A DNA stretch of 64,000 nucleotides from the NCBI GenBank assembly GCA_035235625.1, contig CP141142.1, positions 33,738,995 to 33,802,994 of the forward strand, written 5' to 3'. The position numbers were made by a program, and so were the translations under genes. This document shows, in pieces, positions 11,949 through 24,304 of the stretch. This DNA is from Saururus chinensis (lineage: Eukaryota; Streptophyta; Magnoliopsida; Piperales; Saururaceae). The notes under the pieces were generated by a model. That model did no database searches. It worked only from the letters and a program-made list of their open reading frames with translations, and had not been told where the DNA came from. The number at the start of each line of letters is the position of its first letter. Positions within the stretch are counted from its first letter, which is position 1.

Positions 11949-13309
11949 TAATTTTCGTCATCGAGGTTTGGTGACTTAGTAATGAGAGGCCAGAAACTTT
12001 GGAACTACTTTTGTCGGTTTTCTCTCTTTGTTTTATGTTTTATGGCCCGACCCGAATGTGAATTATGTTTGTTAATAGAATTTGTTATAATAAATTTATA
12101 TGGCGTAAAATTTAATTTTAAAATTTTAAATTAATATAATATTTTTTTTATACGGAGATGTATATTTTTGGTATTATTATGTTTCTAAATTTGAATTTTA
12201 TTAAATAAAACCTTACAAAGATAATTAATTTTAAATTTTTAAAATAAATTTTATTTATATAAAATATTTTTTAAGGTTAAAATTTATATAAAAGATAAAT
12301 ATTAAAAAATAATATAATCTATAATATTTAAAACTAGAGGTAGGAGACTAAATCATCAGTCGATTTAGACCGCTTCAGACTTAAAACAGCCTGAATCAAC
12401 TAAAAAAATGGTGACTAAATTGTCAATCAATTTAAACCGCTTCAGCTCAAAAATAAATTTTTAATTTTGTATAACTTTTACACATAAATAGAATTTTAAT
12501 AATTTACACCTAAATTGAGACTAAATTAATTAAATTTTTTAAAAATTTACTACCTAACTGCCCTTTTTATATTGAGTCGCCTCACTCGTTGAAACGATGA
12601 AATATCATTTGACGTACAAAAGTTGACGTCACTTTGAGATTTTTATAATTGAGGTCAGTGTCTTCGCAGGTCCTGCACCCAGGCCAACAACTACTACGAT
12701 GACTTTGTTCGGTCTTTTTTTTTTGTTTTTTAGTAACGGAGGTAACGTCGGGCTTGCCCTGGGCTTAACCCCAAGCCAAGAATAAATTTTTGGCCCTAGC
12801 CCACCTATGTGCGCGTCCTAGTCCAACCTACCCGGCCTTGACAAAGTTATCATGCATTATTTTGAACATGTGTGTTCAAAGGAAACACTTCTTATACAAC
12901 CTAACTTAAATTATATATAAGAGCCGTTAGTATTTAAGATTGACAATATATTTATTAGTACATATTAATTTTAGTATTAGTTATATAATATATGTTAATA
13001 TGCGTCATCAATCTCATGGATGAAGGGCATGTATGGTTTACACTAGGTTCATTGTTAGCAAGAGTATAAAAAATGCTTCCCTACTCAAGTTACCTCCTAA
13101 GTTATTTTTGAAAAGTAAAAAGTCAAATAACAATTAGCATGATATAAATTTCCTTTTCACTTCTTTATATTGAAAAATGCTTTAGTGAGGTAAAGATGTA
13201 TACACATAAACCTACTTCAGGACAGAGCTAACTAATAAGGCCTTCTTTTAAATGATGATGAAGTAAGTTTATTATGTGTGAAACTTAAGTGTATCCTGTA
13301 ATTAAAGTA
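11949..13309. other. 5' flank of WAKL copy A, AT-rich
   Basis: No gene is seen. The stretch is repeated inverted at about 52620-54137 upstream of copy B, with indels. The first 150 bases before the ATG correspond well, but the TATAAAT of copy B (54010) reads CATAATT here. The rest is AT-rich with no clear element ends. Confidence 0.55.
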
Positions 13310-16300
13310 ACTATTTTATAACATCAAAATGATTCATACATTGCATGACCACTATATTTTTGGCCGCCTATCCTAACCCTCAGCCAATTTGCAGGACATT
13401 AAGACCAACGGATGGAGCTCATCATGATCAGGCAACTATTGTGTGTGGCAAACATGAATGTGGTGGAGATTGAGTCAAGAAACAAGGGTACCAAATTAAG
13501 CCCACACTAGTACCATGGGTGCAGAACATTCTAATATCTATTAAACCACGTTGGAGCCGCTAATAGGAGACTTTCATTTTAGAAAGATTCTGATCCAAAG
13601 AGATGAGAGATAACCGATTGATTGCCTTCGGAAATGTTGACATATAATTCTTGAAAGATCGATGATGATTCTTGAATCTCATCAAGATCTTTTCTAATGT
13701 AATAGCTCGGAAGATTAGCTCTTTTCTGTAGCTTGAACTTCCTAAAATATTGATGTTGTAGTCTAGATTGTAGAAGAATCCTAAAAAGAAGACTCTTTCG
13801 GTCCCTTTCTTCTCCAAGTAGAGAAAATGCGTAGGAGACAAAATGCAAGAACTTCAGAACACATTTTCTGACCTCTTCTTGTAATCCATTTTCAGTAGTA
13901 AAAGCAGTTCATTTGTTCCTGCATTTTCTTTTGAAGTCTCTACTATTACACTATTACATTGCATTTTTTTCACCTAAATCAACTTGTACTAAGAAATTTA
14001 GTATCAGAATCCTGATCAAACCAATAGGTTCACTAAAAGCATCATGGATGTAAGCACAAGTGAATTATCTCAAAAGCTTCGGTTGAGATGTTTGATAAAA
14101 AAAATTATGATTTTAGAGCATGCACATAAAACACCTTCCTTTCACTTGATTTATGAGATTATCTTTAAGAAGGCTTAGAAGAAGAACAAAATAGAGATGT
14201 CTTGGCTCCATGGAATGGAGAAAATAAGAGAGTTCAAAGAAAATAAGGTCCAAGGTATTTATAGGCTTTTAATTCCTTCCATTGATTGTTGAATCGGATT
14301 TGTTATTTTTTTATTGGTCAGATTCGTTACTTTTGGTTTCCATGGTGCTAGGGAAAAAATTTTACTCCTTGGATTTGTGTCAAATTGTGTTGGAATTAAG
14401 TCCTACAATATTACTTTTCAATATATTTTGAGGGAGGCAAATAATCTGGGTGGCTATCACTACCTAACTCCATGGATGTCTTACAGAAATTACAACTTAA
14501 GAACATTTTTTCTAATATACATAGATGATACAAATTTCAGATTTTTTTTTTAGATTGCGACAGTGAGTTGAGGCATAGGATCACTAAACAATAAAGAGGC
14601 ATATGCATTCATCTTCTATCCTACCTACCAAACATTTGCATATAAAATATACATGGTCACAAACCACCCATGAGCTAAAGCACAATTGGCTTGCTTACCC
14701 TATACTAGGTTATAATAAAGATGCAATTTACATGCAACCTAACTATGCTCATGCATCTACATGTGTCATACTCTATCAATGCAATACTATTTATGTTCTT
14801 AATTTAGATGATCATGCATCATGGCATGTCATGCTATGTGTAAACTATTCATAACATTATATAACCATAACAAATAATTTGTACATACCAAAAAAAATTC
14901 ATGCATAGATAAAACTGGAAGATTGTAAACCATCAATCTTCAATTTCACCATAATGTACAATAGTTCAATCAAAATCATATATACTTCAAAAAGGATCAT
15001 ACCCACTGTTACTTTAAAAGATTACCAAACACATTCCTCATATTTTGTAAATTTATTCATTAAAATATCCATATAAGTTAAACAAAGCACATACATGTTA
15101 GTTTTGTTTAATCAAAATTTTCCACTAGTCAATTCTAAAAAACCTTTATGAAGAAACAAGGGTATATGGACCACCCATATGCATTTGACACAGATCCTAG
15201 TGGCCATGCTATAAAAAACATTGCTCCCATGCTCAGGTAAAAATATCTACAGTAATGGTGAACTAACATAAAAGTTTTTTCATGTTATACTCCTCAATCC
15301 ATGAGATGTCATCGCATCCCATATATAATCATCATCTTCTCTATGTCCCAATTTATTCTTGTTTGTTATCTTGCTTACTCAATAGGATATTTCCCATTTC
15401 CAATTCATTTGTCATATAACCTGCTAGACTATCACATTACTTATGTTGGAATAACAAAGCGAACATCATGTCTTGACTGACTCGACTGCCCTAAACTTGC
15501 AAAATATGACTTTACTCACTCGTAGGGGAAACGTCAACCCAAGGTCCCCCATCGGTACCTACGTCTCATACCATAGGCCCTAGTAGTTCATTAGGGAAGC
15601 ATTCCCTTATACGTGATTCCATGTACACAAGTGAGGTCCACCTACATCCTAGCGGCTCATATTTGACGTCTTCGTCAAATTAAAGCATGCTTTTTAGTCA
15701 CCCATCAAACAGTTACGCATAACAAATACATAATATAGGCATCCATCATCTTTGCCATGCTTCAACATGCATGACTCATTACCTCATTTCCCATATGCAA
15801 GAGTCTCACATGAGATGCTACATAATCATGAAATTTACCATTCAACACATAGCCCACATACTTTACATGATATTCCACAAATAGGACTCTACTTATATGT
15901 ACTCTACATACCATGAAGTTGTATCAAGTTATAGACAGAATATTCAAAAGAAGAAAAATAGACTATATGAAATCATAGTCTAATCAAGTCTTCAGCATAG
16001 CAAATTGCTTGCCTAAGTCCTTTATAGTGTAAATCCATAATTCCTACACTTATTGGAACTATAATTTTTCGGAAAAATAGTTAGATAAATATGATTAAAA
16101 TGAAATTGGACCACCATAAATTCCATTGGTTTATGGTCCCAAATTAAATTATGGGTCCAATTTAGTTAATAAATTTATCATATCTAGGTCAAATAGGGTC
16201 TCAATCAACACATGGTTTTGTACTAGAACTGAGATTCAAAGATCTATTTCTACAAAAATTTTGAGGTTGATTTAAACCTATTTGATCATCAAGAATCTAG

Positions 16301-18286
16301 GAATCCCTAAATTTAGACCTTTTCTGTTTAAAAAAATCCAATAAATTATAAAAATTATGAAAAAAATTCCAAAAATTTAGAACTAAAAAAGACTCTCAGG
16401 AATCTCTGGTAATTTTTGTAGGGCCATTCTATGGGTATTTGGTCCCAAAACCTAAGTCAAAACGTAGACTAATGAAAACTAACAAAATTCATGGTTCAGA
16501 ATTAAATTGATAGTTCACTCAAGAAAACCTAGTAAAACGACTTGAAAATTCTACCAGAGTGAATTGAGATTGTATCGCAACTCCCTAAAACATTTTAGAT
16601 TGATTTGATCACCAAAAGGTCTAGAAATAGTTCAATTTTTCTGAGTACTCAGTGAAATCAAAGGTTCAAAAATCTTTTTCCAAACCATCAAAATCTAACC
16701 CTACCAATTCATTCCGGTAAAAACACATTGAGAACTCTATTCATAATCTTGAGAGACTTCATACAACTCCATAAAATATGTCATTCTAACCACACATCTC
16801 ATGCTTAATTTTCAAACATATATTCAAGCATCAAGTAGCATAGCATAAACATGATATCATTCAAGAAGCATGATTCACACAACCACGGCATATAACACAA
16901 CTTACTTCATTTTAACGAATATAGAGGTAGTTCCTACCTCTTCACAAAGGCAACTTTTTAATCCTTGAATATCTAGCCTTAAGGGAGGAAATCTTCTACT
17001 TCTGCACACTCCAAAGTTCTTCTATGACTACTCCAAAACTTCAAGAGGGAGAGGCGATTATGAGGAGAGAAGAGGGAGAGGAGGGGTGGCTTGGGCAAGG
17101 CAAAGGAGAAGGAGAAGAGAGGGAAGAGGGGGGTTCGACCAAGGGAAAGAGAGAGCAAAAGAAAAGAGAGATAAGGGCAGGTTGGAGGGAAAAGGAGTGG
17201 GCAAAGCTTGCCTTATATGATTCTTCCCTATGGTAGTTTTCCGATTTGAACTAACCATATCCTTCAAGGAGATAATGCCCTTTTTGAATGACTTGGTGCC
17301 AATGCAAGGTGTTGGGCAAGCTGGGAATGCCCTAGTGCACGAGCCTGGCCCAACAACTTGCTTAAGTCGCCAAAGTTTCCCTTTCCTCCTTTGGGTTGGG
17401 CTCTCATTTTAGTTTTCTTAAATAGTCAATCTCTAGCCTTCATACTTTCAAATTAGGGCTTGGCAGGCTAGTCTAAGCTTATTCTACCTGGTCACAGGTA
17501 TTTCCTCATATTTGGGTATCTAGGTCAAGTTTCATCATAGATGGGTCCACTAACTTACCATATATAGACCCTTAGGTCAAAATGGTACACTTCACCCTTC
17601 CTAGACCTCTGGTTATGGTTTCTAAGTGGCCGAATTGACTAGGTTGATCGACAACATGCATTGTCGACTTAAATTATGAAAGTTCCAGCCCCTAGCCCAT
17701 AATGGTTAAGGGGTCAAATCTAGGTTTTTGTTGAGGGTGCAGTTCAACTAGTAGGGGATAATATCTCTCCCGAAATCACTTAACTAAAGAAACTTCTCCA
17801 AAATTTTAAGGTGTTAATAGTTAATACAATCCAAAAAACATACATTGATCCATCACCAATTCCACCCTAGCCGGCCACTTGAGCTCCAAAGAGAGAAACA
17901 TTTGAGGCTTGATGTCCACTCCTTACTGCCACCATCTCCATCACTCCAAACAGCCTCTTGGCTCCACACAATAGCATCACCTCACATGTCGTCCTTTTTG
18001 TCCTTATCCTATAGGGTCTCCTCGCTCCACACGACGTAGCCCTCTTACCACTTCACATTACAGACGCCAAAAGTCCCTTAGGATCCTCCGCGTACAACAA
18101 TCCCACAAAAATACACTCTACATTGAAATCCTAGAAGTCTCTCTACTTGTTTGGAATTATTGGTGTAGCCTTGAATTTTTGGTGTGTTATTTGGAACTTC
18201 GGAGAAGTGTACGTGGCCTAGGAGAAGTGCATAATAGAAGAGTTCAAGCAAAAGAGAACAAAATACCAAATGATCAAAATTTAGAA
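13310..18286. repeat. Long degenerate retroelement-derived repeat, block A
   Basis: This block is found again in direct orientation at 27795-34400 (block C). Its first 1.5 kb also appears inverted in arm B (46966-48767 plus 52525-52620). It contains a primer-site-like TAGTATCAGA (13999), a copia-like gag start (14044) and, around 17816, the degenerate counterpart of a TGTAACACC-type terminus (minus strand). No complete polyprotein remains. Compared with B and C it lacks about 400 bp at 14459/14460. A frame at 17024-17236 is conserved in block C (33072) but is Glu/Arg-rich with no domain. Confidence 0.6.
14044..14120 (+). pseudogene. Copia-type gag start, relic (block A)
   Basis: ATGGATGTAAGCACAAGTGA starts a frame that in block C reads MDVSTSELSQKL followed by MFDEENYDFSA, like the DUF4219/gag start 'FDGENYDFWSIKM' of copia elements. 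Some 40 bp upstream lies TAGTATCAGA, close to the initiator-Met tRNA primer site TGGTATCAGA. In this copy the frame is already disrupted after about 15 codons. Confidence 0.45.
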
Positions 18287-18960
18287 TACCAAATACTAGA
18301 TAATGAAAGTTAAACCAACTAAAATAACAAAAATAAACAGAATAATACCCAAAGTGATACTTAATTAGCAAGAATACCAACATTAAACACACATGTAGAA
18401 AAAGTGAATACCATAAAACCAAACCTCAACTAGAAAATACCACATAATGAAAGTTAAATGAATTGAAATAAAAAAAATGAGTAGAAGAATACCAAAAGTG
18501 AGTCTTAATAAGTAGAATACCAACATTAAACACTCATATAGCTTAGGTTAATAAGAGAAAACCAAAGTTCAACTACCAAATACTAGATAATGAAAGTTAA
18601 ACCAATTAGAATAACAAAAATCAACAACAGAATACCAAAAGTGATACTAAAGCAGTAGTATACCAACATTAAACAAACATAATGAAAAAGTTAATAGTAG
18701 TAAACCTAAGTTCATCTACCAAATACCTGATAATGAAAGTTAAACCCACTGTAATAACAAAAATGAGCTGCAGAATACGAAAAGTGATACTTAATCAGTT
18801 GTACACCAACATCAAATTCACATATAGAAAAAGTTAATAGCAAAAATGTAAATTCAACTACCAAATACCAAATAAAGAAAGCTAAACCAACAGAAATTAT
18901 AAAAATGATGGACATAATACCTACAGTGATATTTAATCAGTAGTATACCATCATTATACT
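18287..18960. repeat. Satellite-like tandem array, about 143-bp unit, five copies
   Basis: Units start at about 18287, 18438, 18574, 18717 and 18859, each beginning with a variant of TACCAAATACTAGATAATGA and containing AAAGTGATACTTAAT and ACCAACATTAAAC further on. Spacings are 151, 136, 143 and 142 bp; the last unit is incomplete. Block C carries only one unit at its corresponding end (about 34395-34480), so the array either grew in block A or shrank in block C. Confidence 0.85.
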
Positions 18961-18965
18961 AATAT

Positions 18966-20100
18966 CAGTTTATTTGATATTTGAATCCATACCTTGAATA
19001 TGAGAAAGATATAAATGGGGTTGATGTGTTAGGAATTACAATATTTACATCTCTTTACTAAAATAATATAGTATATAATAATATCATAAACACTAATTAT
19101 GAAATCAAGTCAGCTCACAAGCTAAAACAAATCAACTCAAGCTCGACTCGAACTCAATCTTGAAGTTAAAATTTCAAGCAACTTAGTTCATTAGCAACGC
19201 TATAGTTGAGGAAGGGCGGAGGGGAAGAGGAGGAGCCGGATGTAGATCTGGTGCCAGAGTCTGCAAGGGGGAGCTGAGCATAGGAGGAAAGGGGGGGGGA
19301 GCATAGGAAGGGAGAAGTGGGTTAGGGGGAGGCGCAACGGCACCAGGGGAGAGGAGGGAATAGATGGGAGGAGGGGGGTGAGCAGGGGCAAGGACGGGGG
19401 TAGGGGAGCAGAGGAGAGTGTGGGAGCCAGGTAAGGGTGCTAAAGCAAGCTCATAAGCTCAACTCGAGTTCGTGCTCAAACTTAGTCAAACCAAGATCAA
19501 ATATATCTATATTTGTTCAACTTGATTCGAAGCTCGAGAAAAGCTTATATTCATAGTATTTATATATAGATGAATATCTTCCACATTTCAACTCCTTTCA
19601 TAATGTCTATCATTTTCAGAGTTTTCATGTGTGAAATAAGTTAAACATATCACATGAGAATTATGACCATTCTTTTACTTCTATAAATTCAAACTAATAA
19701 AAATATATATATAATAATTTTTTCATCCCACATTAATAGTTTGGGATTAGAAAATTAAAATAAACTAATATTAGTTTATTTAATTTTTTAATCCATGCCT
19801 TGAATATGAGCAAGATATAAATTGGGTTGATGTGTTAGGAGTTACAATATTTACATCTCTTTACTAAAATAATATAGTATATAATGATATTATAAACACT
19901 GATTATAAAATCAAGTAAGCTCACAAACTAAAACAAATTGACTCGAGCTCAATTTGAACTCAAACTTAAAGTTGAAATTTCAAGCAACTCAGCTTGTTAA
20001 CACCCTTAGACCCAAGGACGAGGGGAGGGAAAGAGAAGGAGTTGGATCCGATGCCAGAGTCTGTAAAGGGGAGGGGAGAGCAAAGGAAGAGGGGAGGCAT
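18966..20100. repeat. Tandem duplication of about 0.8 kb including half a hAT MITE
   Basis: The sequence at about 18966-19290 is repeated at about 19771-20090 (offset about 805 bp), including the right half of the hAT MITE and a GA/GGAG-rich flank with GATGCCAGAGTCTG/GGTGCCAGAGTCTG. Only the second copy keeps the element's terminal AACACCCTTA; the first ends ATTAGCAACGC at the same place. Confidence 0.7.
19432..20008. mobile_element. hAT MITE, 577 bp, GCTCGAG family
   Basis: Left end TAAGGGTGCTAA, right end (other strand) TAAGGGTGTTAA. Flanks GAGCCAGG (19424-19431) and GACCCAAG (20009-20016) form a degraded 8-bp target duplication (6 of 8 match). Both ends carry AACTCGAG/GACTCGAGCTC-type repeats, placing it with the elements at 741 and 24305. 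Confidence 0.72.
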
Positions 20101-20129
20101 TGCGAAGGGTGGCAGGACAGGCAATAGAT

Positions 20130-20620
20130 GACGACTACCCTCCTCTTTCTCTCTCTTCTTTCTCTCTCTATGTCACTTCTCTATCTGTCTTCTACCTCTC
20201 TTCTCTCTCACCCTCTTCCTCCCTCCATCTATCTCTCTTCTCTCTCTCTCACTCACTTCTATCCATATTTTCTCTCTCCTCTTTCTCTCTCTTCTATCCA
20301 TCTCTCCTCTTTCCCTTCTCTCTCTTTTCTATCCCTCTCTTCTCTTTCTCTTCTTGCTCTCTCTTCTCGCTCTCTCTCCTCTCTCTTTTCTTTCTCTCTT
20401 CTCTCTCTTTTGTCTCTCTTCTCTCCTCTCTCTTTTCTTTCTCTCTTCTCTCTCTTTTGTCTCTCCTCTCACTTCTCACTCTCTCTTCTCTCACTCTTTT
20501 TTCTCTTCTCTTTTTTCTATCTGTCTCTTCTCACTATCTTCTCTCTTCTCTCACTCATTTCTCTGTCTCTGTCTATTCTTTTTTCTCTCTCTCATTTCTC
20601 TGTCTCTCTCTCAATTGAGT
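20130..20620. repeat. CT-rich low-complexity tract
   Basis: Nearly uninterrupted CTCTCT/TTCTCT sequence on the plus strand. Long Ser/Leu/Phe-rich frames here, and Arg/Glu-rich ones on the other strand, are artefacts of composition. Confidence 0.9.
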
Positions 20621-20689
20621 CAGCATGTTCCCTAACTCTAAGGAGGAGAAAGGAAAAAGAAGAGGAATTTAAATTAATTTAATTTTTTG

Positions 20690-23600
20690 ATATCTTTATT
20701 ATATATTAAATGAATAAATATTAAATAAAATGTAAGGTCTTTGTGACACATAGGATATTTGTGACAACAGGATTATGCATTGCAAATACCCTATTTGTGA
20801 TATTTGTGATGCATTGTTCAATATGTTACAAATACATAGGGTATTTGCAAAGCAAATTTGTAAGCATTGCAAATACCTTATATTCTATTTAATATTTTAA
20901 TATATAATATAATAAAAAATTAAATTAAACTCTCCTCTTTCTCCCCTCTCCTACTTAGACCTAGGGCTCACACTTTCGTAAGAGAATGAGAGAAGAGAGA
21001 GAAGAAAGAGAGGAGAGAGAAGAGAGACAAAGAAGAGAGTGAGAAGAGAGAGAGAGAGAGAGATTCATGGGCTTTGAAAATTGTCAGATCAAGGTTTGAC
21101 GGTGCATGGGGCATGGAGTAAAAACATATATTAAATAAATTTTGGGTATTTGGGACACATAGGGCTATGTGTTCCAAATACCTTATATTTTATTTCATAT
21201 ATATTTTATTTTCTAAAATATATTATTTAATATATATATATATATACATACATACTATATTATTACTTGAAAATTTAAATAATTTATATATTCCCAGTTG
21301 TGAGAGATCGGGCTTTGAGAACTGTCGGATCAAGATTTGACAGTGCATGAGTAAGGCTACCAATAATACCCATATGCACCGTACTATTAGAAAGTTAAAT
21401 AGTATAGTTAAATTTATTCAAAGGGTAAATATGAGAACATTATCCAAATGGAAGGTACTAGAAAAAATTATTCCATACCTATTTATCCATTACCCATTTG
21501 TCATATTTTTAAATTATATATATATATATACATATTTATAAATATATACACACTCATTAGTCTTAAGTGGTTTATTTTTAAAAGATATCATTCAAATCCC
21601 AAATATTTATTGAATTAATTTAACTACCTATAACCATTCATTATAGTTGTTACAAGCTACTACTTAGAAGGTGACTTGCTCTTTCTAGCATTTCATATCT
21701 AATTATATTTTTTTAGAAAAATATTAATTTATAATTTATAATTTATATTTTGTTAAACTCACTTCACTTCAATGTTTCCTACTTAGTTGCTTTGTCAAAA
21801 TTTTCTGGTCTCATTAGGTAATGATTTATCTTTAATTATATGTGCTAAAATCTTAACTAGTTATATAGGTACTTTATACAAAATCATTTTGCAACTCTTA
21901 GGTTAATTTAGATTCAATTTTGATAACTCAAATACGTGTGTCTTTTTTTGTTTTTGATAATTAAACTTATGTGGTGTTTGCTTGTGAAAGGAAATAATTG
22001 GTGGGTTTGGAGTAGGATTGCTCAGTCAACTCTATTATGTTCTAGGTTAGACTGAAGTTAGCTTAAATCAAAGCTTGAACTTGGGCAAATAAAACCAAAA
22101 TCTTATTTGGCCTATCTCGAACTAGCATAATTTGAGTATTGGCTAGCTTAACTTTGAATGAGTGGTGTAGGTGGCTTGATTTTGAGATTTGGTATATGTT
22201 AGTTGGAATTATGCTTATGTTACAAATCATGTTTGTATATATGATTGCAAAATTTGGAATGATTTAGTTATTGAAATAGGTTGGAATCAACAAGTTTTGA
22301 ATGACCAAACAAGTTTAAGTGAAACTTTGAATAGGTTTAAGTGATTTTTAAAAAAAATATGGGGGGACACTTTTAAATTTTTTAGGTAATGATGTAATCA
22401 TCTGCCCAGCCACTAATCTGGGTTATGATCCTGACTGGGTTTTAAACCATTGCTTTAAAGAGATACTAATGTATGATGTACATTACTACATGTGGTCTCA
22501 TTCTTACCTGCAATATACCTTTGAAGACAATTGACTGTGAGAAAACAATTGTTATTCTTCTCATATTTAGGATTCTTCTGAAACAAACAATAGATAGATG
22601 CTTTGGAGCTGGACTCATATGATAGGAAATAATTATTATAAATAAGTACTTTTATTATGTATATATGCCTAGTATATGTATCTATTTTATGTTTAATATT
22701 TAATCATTACAATTTATTTGCAACAACTATAAATAACAATAACAATGATGTTAGTTTTTTACCTTAGTAATATCTAATTAAGTGAATAAAAAATATTTAT
22801 TTTAATTTTTTTAGCACATTTAAGGAAATGTAATGAATAATGTTATCCGATTAACCAACCAATTATTAGTGGAAGAAATAGTTACGAAAGTACTTAAACC
22901 ATTTACTTCATGGAATGATTCTGGATGAAGATTTTGGAAATAGTTATAGTAATGAAATAAGTTATACCGTAACAGTATCATTTCATTGACAACCCTACGC
23001 ATGAGGGCATGCATCCTTCCTGTCTAATAAGTTATGTGCGTCATCAAATTTTTAATCTATGTTCTACATAGCCGGGGTTGGCGCTCGTGCACATGAGCCT
23101 AGTCACACACATACGGTATTGAAAATATAAAATTTATATTTTTTAGTTAATTATATATTATATATTTATATATTAAATATTTTTTGGAGTAAAAATATAT
23201 ATTAAATAAAATTTGGGTTGCATAAAGCTATATGTCCCAAATACCCTAGGATGCATTGGGCTGTGTCCTAAATACCCTAGGGTACTTATAATGCATAGCC
23301 CTATGCATCCCAAATACCCTATATTTTATTTGATATATACTCTATTTTATAAAATATACTATTTAATATATATACTATATTATTACTTAAAAACATTAAA
23401 ATAATTTATTTATTTGTAACTATTTGAGCTCGAACTTTGAGAACTAGTAGATCAAAGATTCGACTGTACATGGTGGCATGCAACCTTCTTGTCTAAGGAG
23501 TTATGCCCATTAATCAATTTCTAACCGACATCCCACATAGCCAGGGTTGGCACTAACATGCGTGAGCCTACTCCTACATATATGAGAATGAAAATAGTAA

Positions 23601-24296
23601 TTTAAGATTTTAAATAATCATATATTATGTATTTATATATTAAATAATATATTTTGGAGTAAAAATGCATATGAAATAAAATTTGGGTATTTGACACGCA
23701 TAGCCTTATGCATCCCAAATTCCCTATATTTTATTTTCTAAATTTTACTAGTCAATACATATACAATATATTATTATATAAAAAATTAAAATAATTTATT
23801 TATTCCTGGTTTTGTGAGCTTTGGTCTTTTATAATTGTTAAATTGAGATTCAACCGTGCATAGGGGCGTAGTTCCTTCATATCTAATGAGTTATATGTGT
23901 CATCTAATTTCTAGCCGACATCCCATAGAGTTGGGGCTGACATTGATGCTTGTGAGTCTACTTCCGCACATATGCGAATGAAAACATCAATTTATATTTT
24001 TTAACCGTTACAACTAATTTTAAAATAAAATTTAATTTTATATAAAAAAGATTAGTATTTATGCTATTCTTTTGAAAGCATTGCAAATAATATAAATACT
24101 ATTGCCTATTTAACTCAAGTACGCATAAGAGTCTTAAATAGTATATAAATTATTTTTTAAAGCATATAAGATTTGCTACACTTTTACGGAAGCATCACAA
24201 CTAATACCCATATTTGCAATGCTTATATAAAAGCCTGGTAAATACTTATTACCTATATGTGATGCTCAATCATAAGCATCGTAAATAGTCTTTTTT
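20690..24296. mobile_element. CACTA-like region, right end split by a hAT insertion
   Basis: The region carries GTGACACA/TTTGTGATGC and GCATTGCAAATA-type subterminal motifs (20740-20880, 24060-24290), a GA tract (20985-21062) and a 0.4-0.47 kb tandem array. Its right terminus TTTTTTGTTATAGTG is split by the hAT element at 24305-25779: TTTTTTGTTATAGT lies at 24291-24304 and the final G at 25788. A matching CACTATAAC left end was not found, so the start given is approximate. Confidence 0.5.
22990..24005. repeat. Tandem array, three units of about 0.39-0.47 kb
   Basis: Anchor sequences (GCATCCTTCCTGTCTAATAA and variants) lie at 23011, 23480 and 23868. Each unit contains a CCGACATCCCACATAG-like block, a GGAGTAAAAATATATATT-like block and an ATAGCC..TATG..CCCAAAT segment. 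A related single unit lies at about 21116-21355. Units are diverged, so the array is old. Confidence 0.65.
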
Positions 24297-24304
24297 GTTA
24301 TAGT

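Noticed and set aside
4411..14800. Idea that one giant CACTA element captured and moved the whole WAKL gene
   Set aside because: A CACTA-like start exists at 4411 but no matching TTGTAGTG end with a shared 3-bp duplication was found on the far side of the gene in arm A.
17024..17236. 70-aa frame conserved at 33072-33305
   Set aside because: Similarity is explained by the block A/C duplication; the product is Glu/Gly/Arg-rich with no domain.
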